Source: a bacterium (GTDB lineage Bacteria > Patescibacteriota > Patescibacteriia > UBA9934 > GWF2-40-263). Taken from it: a stretch of DNA of 58,757 nucleotides. The notes beneath the pieces are model-generated. The model was not told where the DNA came from. It did no database searches and saw only the letters and a list, made by a program, of their open reading frames with translations. Positions 13,227 to 21,107 of the stretch are shown piece after piece. Positions within the stretch are counted from its first letter, which is position 1; every line of letters begins with the position of its first letter. The stretch is from NCBI GenBank assembly GCA_021789915.1, contig JAJYIV010000004.1:1-58757 (forward strand), given 5' to 3'. Position numbers and translations under genes: made by a program.

Positions 13227-14351
13227 GTGTCTTTGCTCCCCGACCTGATGCACTGGCAGCGCGACCACGCGGCTCGTCCGCGTCCGGATGCCGTCGAGCG
13301 CCGCCGGGTGTTGCTGGCATCCGGCACGCTGCCGATGCCGCGCGACCTGCTCGAATACGTGCTGATCCCGCGGGCGCTGCGCGGCCGCGAGCAGTTGATC
13401 CACGAGCATGCGGCGCCGATGGAGGGGCGCATCGGCTTGCGAACGGAAGTGCGCCTCGCCACGACGCTGGATGAACTGCTGGAGCTTGCCTTGGTCGGCG
13501 GCGACGGCGACCACGGCGAGCGGCGACAGCGGCTGGAAGCGCTCGCCACGTTCGACGCCGTTCTCGGCATGGCAGCCATGGAGGCACAGACGACGTTCGC
13601 GCAATCAAAGCACGCGCTCAAGACGTTCGTTTCGCGGCTCGAGAAGGCGCTTTTCGACGGGACGGTCGAAAGCCGCGTGTGGTCGTCGCACGATGTGAAT
13701 CGACACGGGTACGTGACGCGCGTGACGGATCAAGATCCGGGCCCGCATCGAACGCGCTACGTCATGTCCCATCTGCTGTCGCGTCGGCTGATGTATTTGG
13801 AAGGCAAACACGTTCCGACGATTTTCCACTATCGGCTGAAGGATCGCTACGCCGAATGGTTGAAAGTCTTGAAGCAGTGGAACGATCCGAAGCGGCGGGC
13901 GAACGCGTTCCACGTGCAGGACCGCTGCGGCCTCCTGCTGGTCGTGCCGGAGGCGCGGCACATCCAGCCGGCCGTCCAAGCCATTCTGCGTTTCCTTGCG
14001 ACGCTGCCGCATGCGGCCGTCATCGAGGAGCCTTCCGAGCACGACCACGGGAACCCGGACTCGAGCCATGAGTTCAAGGTGGTGAAGATGGTTGTCACCG
14101 TGGACGGCCATACGTTCGAGATCCAATTCCAGACGCTGGCCGACTGGTTCTCCGCATCCACGGCGACCGATACGGTCAATCACGACATGTATCGGTTCCT
14201 GCAGTGCCTTGGCTTCCACTTCCCGCGGCTGTTTCCCATGGACGCGTACGGGGTCGACTGGACGTCGGCTGCCGTGCGGCGCGGGTTGACGGAATACAAA
14301 CGTCGGTCGCTCGGTATCGTCTTTGAATACCGTATGCACCGTCTGCGCTGA
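13227..14351 (+). CDS. hypothetical protein, weak RelA/SpoT-fold resemblance
   Basis: I start this 374-aa protein at GTG 13227 because AGGAG lies 7 bases upstream; the ORF track start at 13161 has no such site. The second half contains RLKDRYAEWLKVLKQ, AFHVQDRCGLLLVVP and HTFEIQFQTLADWF. These resemble, in order, the basic substrate-binding helix, the xDxxGxR strand and the ExQxRT strand of RelA/SpoT nucleotidyltransferases. The match is weak and key residues are not all present. No membrane segments are seen. A terminator follows. Confidence 0.55.
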   Translation: MSLLPDLMHWQRDHAARPRPDAVERRRVLLASGTLPMPRDLLEYVLIPRALRGREQLIHEHAAPMEGRIGLRTEVRLATTLDELLELALVGGDGDHGERRQRLEALATFDAVLGMAAMEAQTTFAQSKHALKTFVSRLEKALFDGTVESRVWSSHDVNRHGYVTRVTDQDPGPHRTRYVMSHLLSRRLMYLEGKHVPTIFHYRLKDRYAEWLKVLKQWNDPKRRANAFHVQDRCGLLLVVPEARHIQPAVQAILRFLATLPHAAVIEEPSEHDHGNPDSSHEFKVVKMVVTVDGHTFEIQFQTLADWFSASTATDTVNHDMYRFLQCLGFHFPRLFPMDAYGVDWTSAAVRRGLTEYKRRSLGIVFEYRMHRLR

Positions 14352-14354
14352 TCT

Positions 14355-14397
14355 TCCGCCGCTCGCGTCCTCTCTGGACGCCGGGCGGACTTTTTTC
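14355..14397 (+). terminator. intrinsic terminator
   Basis: CCGCC/GGGCGG with an inner GCGTCC/GGACGC stem, followed by six T. Confidence 0.8.
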
Positions 14398-14443
14398 GTG
14401 TAACCGCTGCCGATGTCAGCCACGGGAGTCGACGGCGCCTTGA

Positions 14444-14474
14444 GCCTGCCTGCCGGTAGGCAGGGCCGGCAGGC
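14444..14474. repeat. GCCTGCCTGCC palindrome copy
   Basis: An imperfect copy of the infB/ugd palindrome followed by a GGCCGGCAGGCC extension. It is followed by CCCGTGGAACGTGGAACG, a relative of the spacer repeat before rplN. Confidence 0.75.
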
Positions 14475-14505
14475 CGGAGGGGCCCGTGGAACGTGGAACG
14501 ACGAG

Positions 14506-14535
14506 AAAAACGCCCCGCGGAGGCGGAGCGTTTTT
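14506..14535 (-). terminator. terminator of the nested tRNA-Pro transcript
   Basis: On the minus strand AAAAACGCTCCGC and GCGGGGCGTTTTT form a hairpin with a T tract, starting 2 bases after the CCA end of the outer tRNA. Confidence 0.8.
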
Positions 14536-14536
14536 C

Positions 14537-14810
14537 TGGTCGGGCTGGCGGGGCTTGAACCCGCGGCCTCTTCTCTTGTCGCACGCTGTGTCGGGCTAGC
14601 CGGACTTGAACCGGCGGCCTCTTGCACCCCATGCAAGCGCTCTAGCCATCTGAGCTATAGCCCGACACAGCGTGCGACTCGAGCCGGGGTTGTCCGGCCC
14701 GGCTTCCGCCGTGCATCGGTCAACCCGTTCAGCCGGCTCGGAGCAACGCCGGTTGCTCCTTGCTTCGGCTGAACCCCCATGCAAGCGCGCTACCACTGCG
14801 CCATAGCCCG
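14537..14810 (-). ncRNA. outer tRNA-Pro-like RNA split by a 190-base insert that holds a second tRNA-Pro
   Basis: On the minus strand the RNA begins CGGGCTATGGCGCAGTGG, a tRNA 5' half with acceptor, D arm (GCGC/GCGC) and CTTGCATGGGG, and ends with a tRNA 3' half (GCGGG-TTCAAGC-CCCGC T arm, CAGCCCG acceptor strand and ACCA). The acceptor halves pair at 6 of 7 positions. Between them lie a hairpin (GGAGCAAC/GTTGCTCC), a GTTCAGCCG/CGGCTGAAC helix, a GGGTTG/CAACCC helix and a complete tRNA-Pro(GGG) on a 14-bp extra stem. A TTGCCG-17-TACACT promoter lies just upstream and a terminator just downstream, so it is one transcript. Whether the outer RNA is spliced, functional as is or a relic is unknown. 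Confidence 0.55.
14591..14664 (-). tRNA. tRNA-Pro (anticodon GGG), nested
   Basis: On the minus strand: acceptor CGGGCTA/TAGCCCG, D arm GCTC/GAGC, anticodon arm CTTGC-ATGGGGT-GCAAG giving anticodon GGG, T arm GCCGG-TTCAAGT-CCGGC and discriminator A73. C1-G72 and A73 fit proline identity. CCA is not encoded. The acceptor stem continues outward for 14 further perfect base pairs (14578-14591 with 14665-14678), which would hinder normal end processing. The sequence lies inside the insert of the outer tRNA-Pro-like RNA. Confidence 0.75.
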
Positions 14811-14930
14811 AAGTGAGGCGAGTGTAGCCGATCCGCGCGGCGGCGGCAAGGAACCCTTCTGGCGTCCCGTTTCGTCCGTCAGTCTTTCCTGCGGCCGGAA
14901 TATCTTCTAGGATGGCGGGGATCCCATCCT

Positions 14931-15917
14931 ATGCGTCTGAACGATCCCGTGTACGGCTCCGCAGAGGTGACAGAGCCCTTGCTCGTCGCCTTGATCGAAA
15001 GCCCCGCGCTGCAGCGGCTCAAAGGCATCAGCCAAAACGGCTACATGACGCCGTGGCATTCCGGCGCGACGACGAGCCGCTTCGATCATTCCGTCGGCGT
15101 AATGCTGATGCTGTGCCGCGCGGGCACTTCGGTGGAAGAGCAGGCTGCCGGGTTGATCCACGACGTCTCTCACGGCGTGTTTTCCCATGCGATTGATTAT
15201 CTGCGCGGCGAAGCGGATTGGGAGTTCCAGGATCGGATCATGGGATCATTCCTGCAGGCGCGCACGGATCTTCCGGCGCGGACGGCGGCGCACGGGTATC
15301 CGATGGATCTTCTGCTGGATGACGCGCGCCATCCGCTCAAGGAGCGGCCGCTGCCGGACGTGTGTGCGGATCGTTTGGACTATTCGCTGCGCGACGGGCT
15401 CGCGTTCGGCGTCCTCTCCCGATCGGAAGCCCGACGTTTTTTGGACGCCCTGACGGCGGAAAACGGCCGCTGGGTGTTTCGCAACCTCGAGGCGGCACGG
15501 GCGTTCTCCGAGATGTTCCGCGTCATGAGTCGCGACTGGTGGTCCGGATTTCCGTCAGCGGTCGCCTTCACCTACACCGTGGCGTTTCTTCGCCATGCGT
15601 TGAAAGCCGGATACGTCACGGAGGATGATTTGTACGGGACGGAATCGGATTTCCTTGCTCGGGCGAATGCGCGGACGGATGACGCCGCCGCGTCCCGGCT
15701 CTGGCGCCGCATGCATGATCCGAACGGATGGCGCAACGATCCGTCGCAGCCGGACGCCAGGATCGTGTGCAAGTCGCGCATGGTCGATCCGCTCGTGAAA
15801 ACGGCGGGCGGCCCCGTCCGCCTCTCGGTGCTGCAGCCGGATTGGGCCGGCATCGTCGCGGCGGAATCCGCGCCGAGGGAGTGGTTTCCAGTGTACGACA
15901 GTGCGCGTGACACATGA
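14931..15917 (+). CDS. HD-domain phosphohydrolase
   Basis: A soluble 328-aa metal-dependent hydrolase of the HD superfamily. Metal-ligand motifs are clear: RFDHSVGV (His), GLIHDVSHGVFSHA (HD plus a following HxxxxH) and a later Asp in DVCADRLDYSLRD. This arrangement resembles the SAMHD1/dGTPase-like HD proteins that act on nucleotides. The N-terminal NDPVYGSAEVTEPL and LQRLKGISQ resemble that group as well. Substrate is not known. A TAGGAT -10 box lies about 18 bases before the ATG. Confidence 0.8.
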   Translation: MRLNDPVYGSAEVTEPLLVALIESPALQRLKGISQNGYMTPWHSGATTSRFDHSVGVMLMLCRAGTSVEEQAAGLIHDVSHGVFSHAIDYLRGEADWEFQDRIMGSFLQARTDLPARTAAHGYPMDLLLDDARHPLKERPLPDVCADRLDYSLRDGLAFGVLSRSEARRFLDALTAENGRWVFRNLEAARAFSEMFRVMSRDWWSGFPSAVAFTYTVAFLRHALKAGYVTEDDLYGTESDFLARANARTDDAAASRLWRRMHDPNGWRNDPSQPDARIVCKSRMVDPLVKTAGGPVRLSVLQPDWAGIVAAESAPREWFPVYDSARDT

Positions 15918-15984
15918 AACCCCTCCAGACCTCCCCCTTCGACTCGCTTCGCTCGCTCAGGGCAGGCTCTTGGCAGGGGAGGAT
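15917..15984. repeat. CTCCAGACCTCCCCC composite repeat before murA
   Basis: A longer version of the 3997 repeat that carries a CTTCGACTCGCTTCGCTCGC insert. It starts at the HD gene stop codon. It is followed by an ACGTTTCGCGTCCCACG repeat directly before the murA ATG. Confidence 0.8.
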
Positions 15985-16027
15985 GACACGTCGAATATTG
16001 CACGTTTCGCGTCCCACGCTCCACACT

Positions 16028-17329
16028 ATGCCTTCCCTTCGCATTACCGGCGGCCGGCCGCTCTCCGGCACGGTGGAGATTTCCGGCGCCAAGAACGCCG
16101 CGTCCAAATTGATCCTGGCGTCCCTGCTGACGGAAGAACCGGTCGTCCTGCGGAACGTTCCGCGCCAGCAGGAGACGGACATCGCCCGAGAAATCGTCGA
16201 GACGGTCGGCGCGTCGTTCGCGTGGACGGGCGACCACGACATCGAAATCAAGACGCCGTCCGTCCGCGAGACGTCCGTGCTCGGCCTGTCGCGCCGCAAC
16301 CGTCTGTCCATTCTGACGCTTGCGCCGCTCTTGCATCGCGCGGGCGAGGCGTACGTGCCGAAAGTCGGCGGCGACCGGATCGGCCCGCGCCCCGTCAACT
16401 TCCACCTTGATTTGCTGCGCGCGATGGGCGCCGAAATTGAGGAAACGGCGGAAGGCTATCATGCCACGGCGAAGCGGCGCCTGCGCGGCACGCTGATCAA
16501 GCTGCCGTATCCGTCCGTCGGCGCCACGGAGACGGCGCTTTTGGCGGGCGTGCTCGCGGACGGCCGCACCGTCATCCGCAACGCCGCGGGCGAGCCGGAA
16601 GTGAAGCAGCTCATCATGCTGCTGCAGAACATGGGCGCGCAGGTGCAGATCGACAGCGGACGCGCGATCGAGATCGACGGCGTGGATCGGCTCTCGGGCG
16701 CCTCGGCCACGGTCATGCCCGACCGGCTCGAAGCGGCGAGCTTTGCGTGCATGGCGCTCGGCACCGGCGGCGACGTCTTCGTGCGCGGCGCGCGGCAGGA
16801 GCATCTCATCACCTTCCTGAACGCCGTGCGCCAGGTCGGCGGTGCCTTCGAGGTGCGCGAGGACGGCATCCGTTTTTGGACACCCGAGCCGCTGCGGTCC
16901 CTCGAACTCGAGACGGACACGCATCCGGGATTCGCGACGGACTGGCAGCAGCCGTTCGTCGTCGTCCTGACGCAATCTCGCGGCACGTCCGTCGTGCACG
17001 AGACGGTGTACGAGGACCGCTTCGGCTACACGCAGACGCTGCGGGAGATGGGGGCGGACATCGTCGTGTCGCGCAAATGCCTGGGCGAGACGCCGTGCCG
17101 GTTCCGCGGCGGCAACTTCCGGCACTCCGCCATCGTCCGCGGCCCGTCGCCGCTGCGCGCGGCGGACATCGTCGTGCCCGACATCCGCGCGGGCCTGGCG
17201 TTCGTCGCGGCGGCATTGGTTGCCGACGGCGCGAGCACGCTCACCGGCTTGGAGCACTTGGATCGCGGCTACGAGCGGTTGGAAGAAAAACTCGCCTCGA
17301 TCGGAGCGGAGATCGTGCGCGAAGTCTGA
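16028..17329 (+). CDS. murA: UDP-N-acetylglucosamine 1-carboxyvinyltransferase (Asp at the fosfomycin cysteine)
   Basis: Catalyses the first committed step of peptidoglycan synthesis, transferring enolpyruvate to UDP-GlcNAc. The 433-aa product begins LRITGGRPLSGTVEISGAKNAASKLI. I start it at ATG 16028 because upstream residues are repeat-encoded. At the position of E. coli Cys115 the sequence reads GGDRIGPRPVN, with Asp at residue 116. In MurA of Mycobacterium and Chlamydia the same change keeps activity and gives fosfomycin resistance. The C-terminal DIRAGLAFVAAALVADG and HLDRGYERLEEKL are intact. The HIT gene starts 3 bases downstream. Confidence 0.94.
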   Translation: MPSLRITGGRPLSGTVEISGAKNAASKLILASLLTEEPVVLRNVPRQQETDIAREIVETVGASFAWTGDHDIEIKTPSVRETSVLGLSRRNRLSILTLAPLLHRAGEAYVPKVGGDRIGPRPVNFHLDLLRAMGAEIEETAEGYHATAKRRLRGTLIKLPYPSVGATETALLAGVLADGRTVIRNAAGEPEVKQLIMLLQNMGAQVQIDSGRAIEIDGVDRLSGASATVMPDRLEAASFACMALGTGGDVFVRGARQEHLITFLNAVRQVGGAFEVREDGIRFWTPEPLRSLELETDTHPGFATDWQQPFVVVLTQSRGTSVVHETVYEDRFGYTQTLREMGADIVVSRKCLGETPCRFRGGNFRHSAIVRGPSPLRAADIVVPDIRAGLAFVAAALVADGASTLTGLEHLDRGYERLEEKLASIGAEIVREV

Positions 17330-17331
17330 GT

Positions 17332-17775
17332 ATGGATTGTCCATTTTGCGGGAACGTTGAGGTGAAGGAAACCCGCCGCTTCGTCTGCGGCGACGATTTG
17401 GTGTATTGTGTCGTGAACTTCGAGCCGTTGAAGCCGCACCACGTCCTGGTCATCCCGCGTCGACACGTGCAACGGCTGTCGGAACTTACGCCGGACGAAG
17501 CGCACGCGCTGAACGTCCTCGTCGACCGCCTCGTGGACATCATCTCCGCGCTGCATCCGAACGAGACGCCCGCGATTCGGGTCAATCACGGGCGGCACAA
17601 GTCGCAGCCGCACCTGCATGTCCATGTGCTGCCCTCCAAGGGCGACCTGCGCGACCACATCAGCACGTTCGAGGGCGTGCCGTGGCGCATGCGGGCGGAA
17701 GACGATGCGCTTACCGCCATGGCCGAGCATCTGCGCGCGGCGCTGGCGGATGCCGACATCCGGCGCGAAGAATAA
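17332..17775 (+). CDS. HIT family protein
   Basis: A 147-aa histidine-triad nucleotide hydrolase or transferase. The catalytic triad appears as HLHVHV within QPHLHVHVLPSK. A CxxC (MDCPFCGN) at the N-terminus is typical of HIT members with a small zinc site, although the second cysteine pair is not evident. NFEPLKPHHVLVIPRRHV is the standard HIT core strand. It follows murA by 2 bases and is probably cotranscribed. The substrate is likely an adenosine mono- or dinucleotide conjugate. Confidence 0.88.
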   Translation: MDCPFCGNVEVKETRRFVCGDDLVYCVVNFEPLKPHHVLVIPRRHVQRLSELTPDEAHALNVLVDRLVDIISALHPNETPAIRVNHGRHKSQPHLHVHVLPSKGDLRDHISTFEGVPWRMRAEDDALTAMAEHLRAALADADIRREE

Positions 17776-17780
17776 CCCGT

Positions 17781-17882
17781 AAACCTTTAACCGTTAGCCG
17801 TTCGCACGCGAGCCTTTGGCCATTAGGGGAAACCGCGTACACCATCCTAAAAGCTAATGGCTAACGGCTAAAAGCTAACTGT
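17781..17882. repeat. TTAGCCGTTAGCC...GGCTAACGGCTAA inverted repeat
   Basis: The spacer is mostly an imperfect inverted repeat made of TTAGCC and GGCTAA units, ending 6 bases before the M50 protease start. Confidence 0.8.
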
Positions 17883-17888
17883 TTCAAC

Positions 17889-18563
17889 ATGTTCCTCGCT
17901 CTGCTGTTCCAAAACCCGGCGCTGTTTGTCGCCTTCCTTGCGGCCGTGCTCATTTCACTCACGCTGCACGAGTTCTCGCACGCGCTCGTCGCCCGCGCCC
18001 GCGGCGATCACACGGCCGAGCGGGAAGGCCGGCTCTCGCTCAATCCGTTCGCCCACCTCGATCCACTGGGATTTTTGGCCTTCCTGATCGTCGGCTTCGG
18101 CTGGGCCAAGCCGGTGCCGTACAATCCGTACAATCTCAAGGATCCGAAATGGGATGCGGTCAAGATCGCCTTGGCCGGGCCTGGCATGAACCTGATCCTG
18201 GCCGCCGTCTCCGCCGCCCTGTGGCGTCTGCTGTCGCCGTCGTTCGGCGTCCTGAACCTGCTCTCCGCCTTCCTGTACCTGATGGTGTTCCTGAACGTGA
18301 TGCTCATGGTCTTCAACGTCATCCCCGTGCATCCGTTGGACGGCTCCAAGCTGTTCTTCGCGCTCTTCGACGCGCCGAAATACGAAGGCCTGCGCCGCTT
18401 CGTCGCCGTGCGCGGCCCGCAAATCCTCATCCTGCTCGTCATCGTCTCGCTGTTCACACCGTTCAACCCGTTCTTTTTCGTGACCGATCCCGCCAACGCC
18501 CTGTGCTCGGCCTTCACGCGCACGGATTGTCTGAACATGGTGTACCAGCTGTTCGGAGGATGA
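17889..18563 (+). CDS. M50 (site-2 protease family) membrane metalloprotease
   Basis: A polytopic zinc protease of 224 aa. The catalytic HEFSH lies at the end of the first hydrophobic segment, LISLTLHEFSHALVARARGD, and the third metal ligand region is seen in NVIPVHPLDGSKL. LNPFAHLDPLGFLAFLIVGFGWAKPVPYNP is characteristic of the short, PDZ-less group. Members cleave substrates within the membrane; the substrate is unknown. The stop overlaps a possible ATG of the next ORF, but a terminator hairpin lies between the genes. Confidence 0.9.
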   Translation: MFLALLFQNPALFVAFLAAVLISLTLHEFSHALVARARGDHTAEREGRLSLNPFAHLDPLGFLAFLIVGFGWAKPVPYNPYNLKDPKWDAVKIALAGPGMNLILAAVSAALWRLLSPSFGVLNLLSAFLYLMVFLNVMLMVFNVIPVHPLDGSKLFFALFDAPKYEGLRRFVAVRGPQILILLVIVSLFTPFNPFFFVTDPANALCSAFTRTDCLNMVYQLFGG

Positions 18564-18589
18564 GCTTGAAATCCAACGGACGCCGTGGG

Positions 18590-18619
18590 AACATGAGGCA
18601 AATTCGCTCTCATGTTTTT
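18590..18619 (+). terminator. terminator after the M50 protease
   Basis: AACATGAG pairs with CTCATGTT and is followed by a T tract. It lies within the extended ORF upstream of ATG 18623, which argues for the later start of the next gene. Confidence 0.65.
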
Positions 18620-18622
18620 GCT

Positions 18623-19894
18623 ATGAGTGAACGTTTGCGCTCCGCACCGAAGCCGGAGGAGTCGTCGAAGCCGGGAGCGGAACATACGCCCGTTAGGCCG
18701 CCGACTTCCAAAAATCGTCCGCCCGCCAAGCCGTCGGACAAACCGCAGCCCGCTTTTACGTCGAAGGAACAGGCTGCCGCCGTCGCAGAGGCGCTGACGG
18801 CGCAGGTTGGGATGATTCCGAAGGCGCAGCGCACGCGCCTGTTGCTTGCTTTGGCGCAGGAGTACATGGGCGAGGCGCGCAATGCGCAGCTCACGGATGA
18901 GGCGTCCGAAGCCGCTCGGGACATCCAGCAGGCGGAAGAGGCGGATCCGGCGCTGATGTTTTTGAACACGTTTTATCTGCAGCAGCTCGCCTTGGCTCGA
19001 GGGAAGCGTCTCGTCGACAGCGCATTGGTCAACAAAAGCCTCAACGAGATCCGCGCCGCGCGCAAAAAGCGTGGGTTTTTCGCCCGCGCGTTCAAGCCGG
19101 AAACGGATACAGCCGTGATCAAAGCCCTGGAAGAAGTACAGGCGGCACTTTCGGAACGCGAAGCGGAGTTGGGAAAAGCGCGTTTGGAACTGGCGCAGGC
19201 GCAGACGAAGCGCGAAGACTTGTTGAAGCAGACGGCGGCGGAAGCGGATCAGCTGTTGGCAAACGCACGGACGCAGTCAGCCGAGATCATCGCCGCGGCG
19301 CGCAAGGAAGCGGACGAGATCGCTTCGACGGCACGCACGGAGGCACGGCAGTCGGCGCAGAGCGCGGAAGAAAAAGCGGATCAGATCGTCGATGAAGCAA
19401 GAAAGGAAGCAAAGATGCAAAAAGAAAAAGTTGAACAATTGGAAAGCAAAATCTCCGAGCTGCAAGCGCTCGAACAGCGGCTTTTGAAAAATCCAGATCT
19501 TTTGGCCGTATACGAGAAAAAACAGGCGACGGCAGAGTTTGAAAGTGAAAAACGCCTCCAAGAGCAATATGTAGAAAAAATATTCACCGATCTTAAATCT
19601 ACGGGCATTCTTTCTTCCAATGCTCTGCCTTTTAATAGCCCTCAATACTTTTCACACTTGTGGAACGCACGTGAGTTTTATTCCAGCCTGTTCTCCCTCG
19701 TAAAACTGCTTCGTTCCGCTTCCAATCACCTTTTATTGTCAGATCTTCGTTTCATTGCTGAAAAAGATGAAGATGACAATAAATTTGCACCTCCTTGGCT
19801 GTCTTCCATTTTGGAATCTGCGAAATCGGTTAGCGATGTCATCGCTTCCCTTGAAAAGATTCTTAAACTTCAAGGCGCCAGCACCAGTGAGTAG
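18623..19894 (+). CDS. coiled-coil hypothetical protein
   Basis: A 423-aa protein with no family I recognise. The first 60 residues are low-complexity, rich in Pro, Lys and Ser. A helical segment follows, then from about residue 170 to 310 a long Ala/Glu/Lys/Gln coiled coil (EVQAALSEREAELGKARLELAQAQTKRED, SAQSAEEKADQIVDEARKEAKMQKEKVEQL). The last 120 residues are globular and aromatic (FNSPQYFSHLWNAREFYSSLFSLVKLL). Codon use shifts toward A/T from about 19400 onward, so the C-terminal part may have a different origin. A role in cell shape, division or a surface complex is possible, but nothing shows it. Confidence 0.7.
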   Translation: MSERLRSAPKPEESSKPGAEHTPVRPPTSKNRPPAKPSDKPQPAFTSKEQAAAVAEALTAQVGMIPKAQRTRLLLALAQEYMGEARNAQLTDEASEAARDIQQAEEADPALMFLNTFYLQQLALARGKRLVDSALVNKSLNEIRAARKKRGFFARAFKPETDTAVIKALEEVQAALSEREAELGKARLELAQAQTKREDLLKQTAAEADQLLANARTQSAEIIAAARKEADEIASTARTEARQSAQSAEEKADQIVDEARKEAKMQKEKVEQLESKISELQALEQRLLKNPDLLAVYEKKQATAEFESEKRLQEQYVEKIFTDLKSTGILSSNALPFNSPQYFSHLWNAREFYSSLFSLVKLLRSASNHLLLSDLRFIAEKDEDDNKFAPPWLSSILESAKSVSDVIASLEKILKLQGASTSE

Positions 19895-19908
19895 AAACCG
19901 GCCATTTC

Positions 19909-19937
19909 TTGACGCGAAAACGGCGTCATGATACTTT
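19909..19937 (+). promoter_or_regulatory. str operon promoter (TTGACG-17-TACTTT)
   Basis: TTGACG and TACTTT are spaced by 17 bases. The transcript would carry a leader of about 90 bases, most of it repeat, before rpsL. Confidence 0.7.
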
Positions 19938-19970
19938 TCCGGCACCTTTATACGAAACGGCCCTTGGCGC

Positions 19971-20029
19971 TCGGCTTTCGGCGCTCGGAAGACCGAGAGC
20001 CGAATGCCGAGAGCCGAATGCCGAACCCA
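19971..20029. repeat. GCGCTCGG / CCGAGAGCCGAATG repeat in the rpsL leader
   Basis: CGGCTTTCGGCGCTCGG is followed by its approximate complement and by two tandem CCGAGAGCCGAATG units, giving a hairpin directly before rpsL. Confidence 0.75.
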
Positions 20030-20032
20030 CTT

Positions 20033-20452
20033 ATGCCCACGATCAATCAGCTCATCCGCAAGGGGCGCCGCACGGCCAAAGCCAAGAGCAAGACACCGGC
20101 CATGCAGTACCGGCAGGACTCGCTGCACCGCGTGCGCACCTTCCAGAACTCGCCGTTCAAGCGCGGCGTGTGCGTCAAAGTCACGACGCAGACTCCGAAG
20201 AAGCCGAACTCGGCCATCCGCAAGATCGCCCGCGTGCGCCTGTCCAACGGGACGGAAGTCACGGCCTACATCCCGGGCGAAGGCCATAATTTGCAGGAAC
20301 ACTCCATCGTGATGCTGCGCGGCGGCCGCGTGAAGGACTTGCCGGGCGTGCGCTACCACGTCGTCCGCGGCGTGTACGACACGCAGGGCGTCGCCGACCG
20401 CAAGCGCGGCCGTTCCGTCTACGGCGCGAAGAAGCCGAAGGCGAAGAAATAA
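20033..20452 (+). CDS. rpsL: 30S ribosomal protein S12
   Basis: A decoding-centre protein of the small subunit. The start is ATG 20033 ([12 protein letters not shown]), not the ORF-track start. The 139-aa sequence holds the conserved streptomycin-contact segments [11 protein letters not shown] and [10 protein letters not shown], both of wild-type sensitive form. A short [21 protein letters not shown] tail ends the protein. It heads the str operon with rpsG and fusA. Confidence 0.97.
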   Translation: MPTINQLIRKGRRTAKAKSKTPAMQYRQDSLHRVRTFQNSPFKRGVCVKVTTQTPKKPNSAIRKIARVRLSNGTEVTAYIPGEGHNLQEHSIVMLRGGRVKDLPGVRYHVVRGVYDTQGVADRKRGRSVYGAKKPKAKK

Positions 20453-20547
20453 AAAACTCGTCGGAGTACCCGTACGCACGGGGAAGCCACCCGCCTACGC
20501 TCCTGACGGAGCTTCGGCGGGCAGGTCCGACAGAATCCATCCTTTTT

Positions 20548-21013
<466 letters not shown>

Positions 21014-21015
<2 letters not shown>

Positions 21016-21106
21016 CCGATAGCCATGAGCCGATAGCCATGAGCCGTGAGGAAACACGGCAACGGCTCCGGCGAAAAGCTAAAGGCTAAAAGCTAAAGGC
21101 TATCCC
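21014..21106. repeat. GCCGATAGCCATGA and GCTAAAGGCTAA repeats before fusA
   Basis: Tandem TAGCCGATAGCCATGAGCCG units are followed by AAAGCTAAAGGCTAAAAGCT. The repeat ends 3-4 bases before the fusA ATG, so it forms the ribosome-binding region. Confidence 0.85.
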
Positions 21107-21107
21107 T

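Noticed and set aside
14537-14810. Group I intron in the outer tRNA-Pro
   Set aside because: The insert is about 190 bases, contains a complete tRNA, and I cannot find the conserved catalytic core helices; a clean GCAAG anticodon-stem strand at the 3' junction is also missing.
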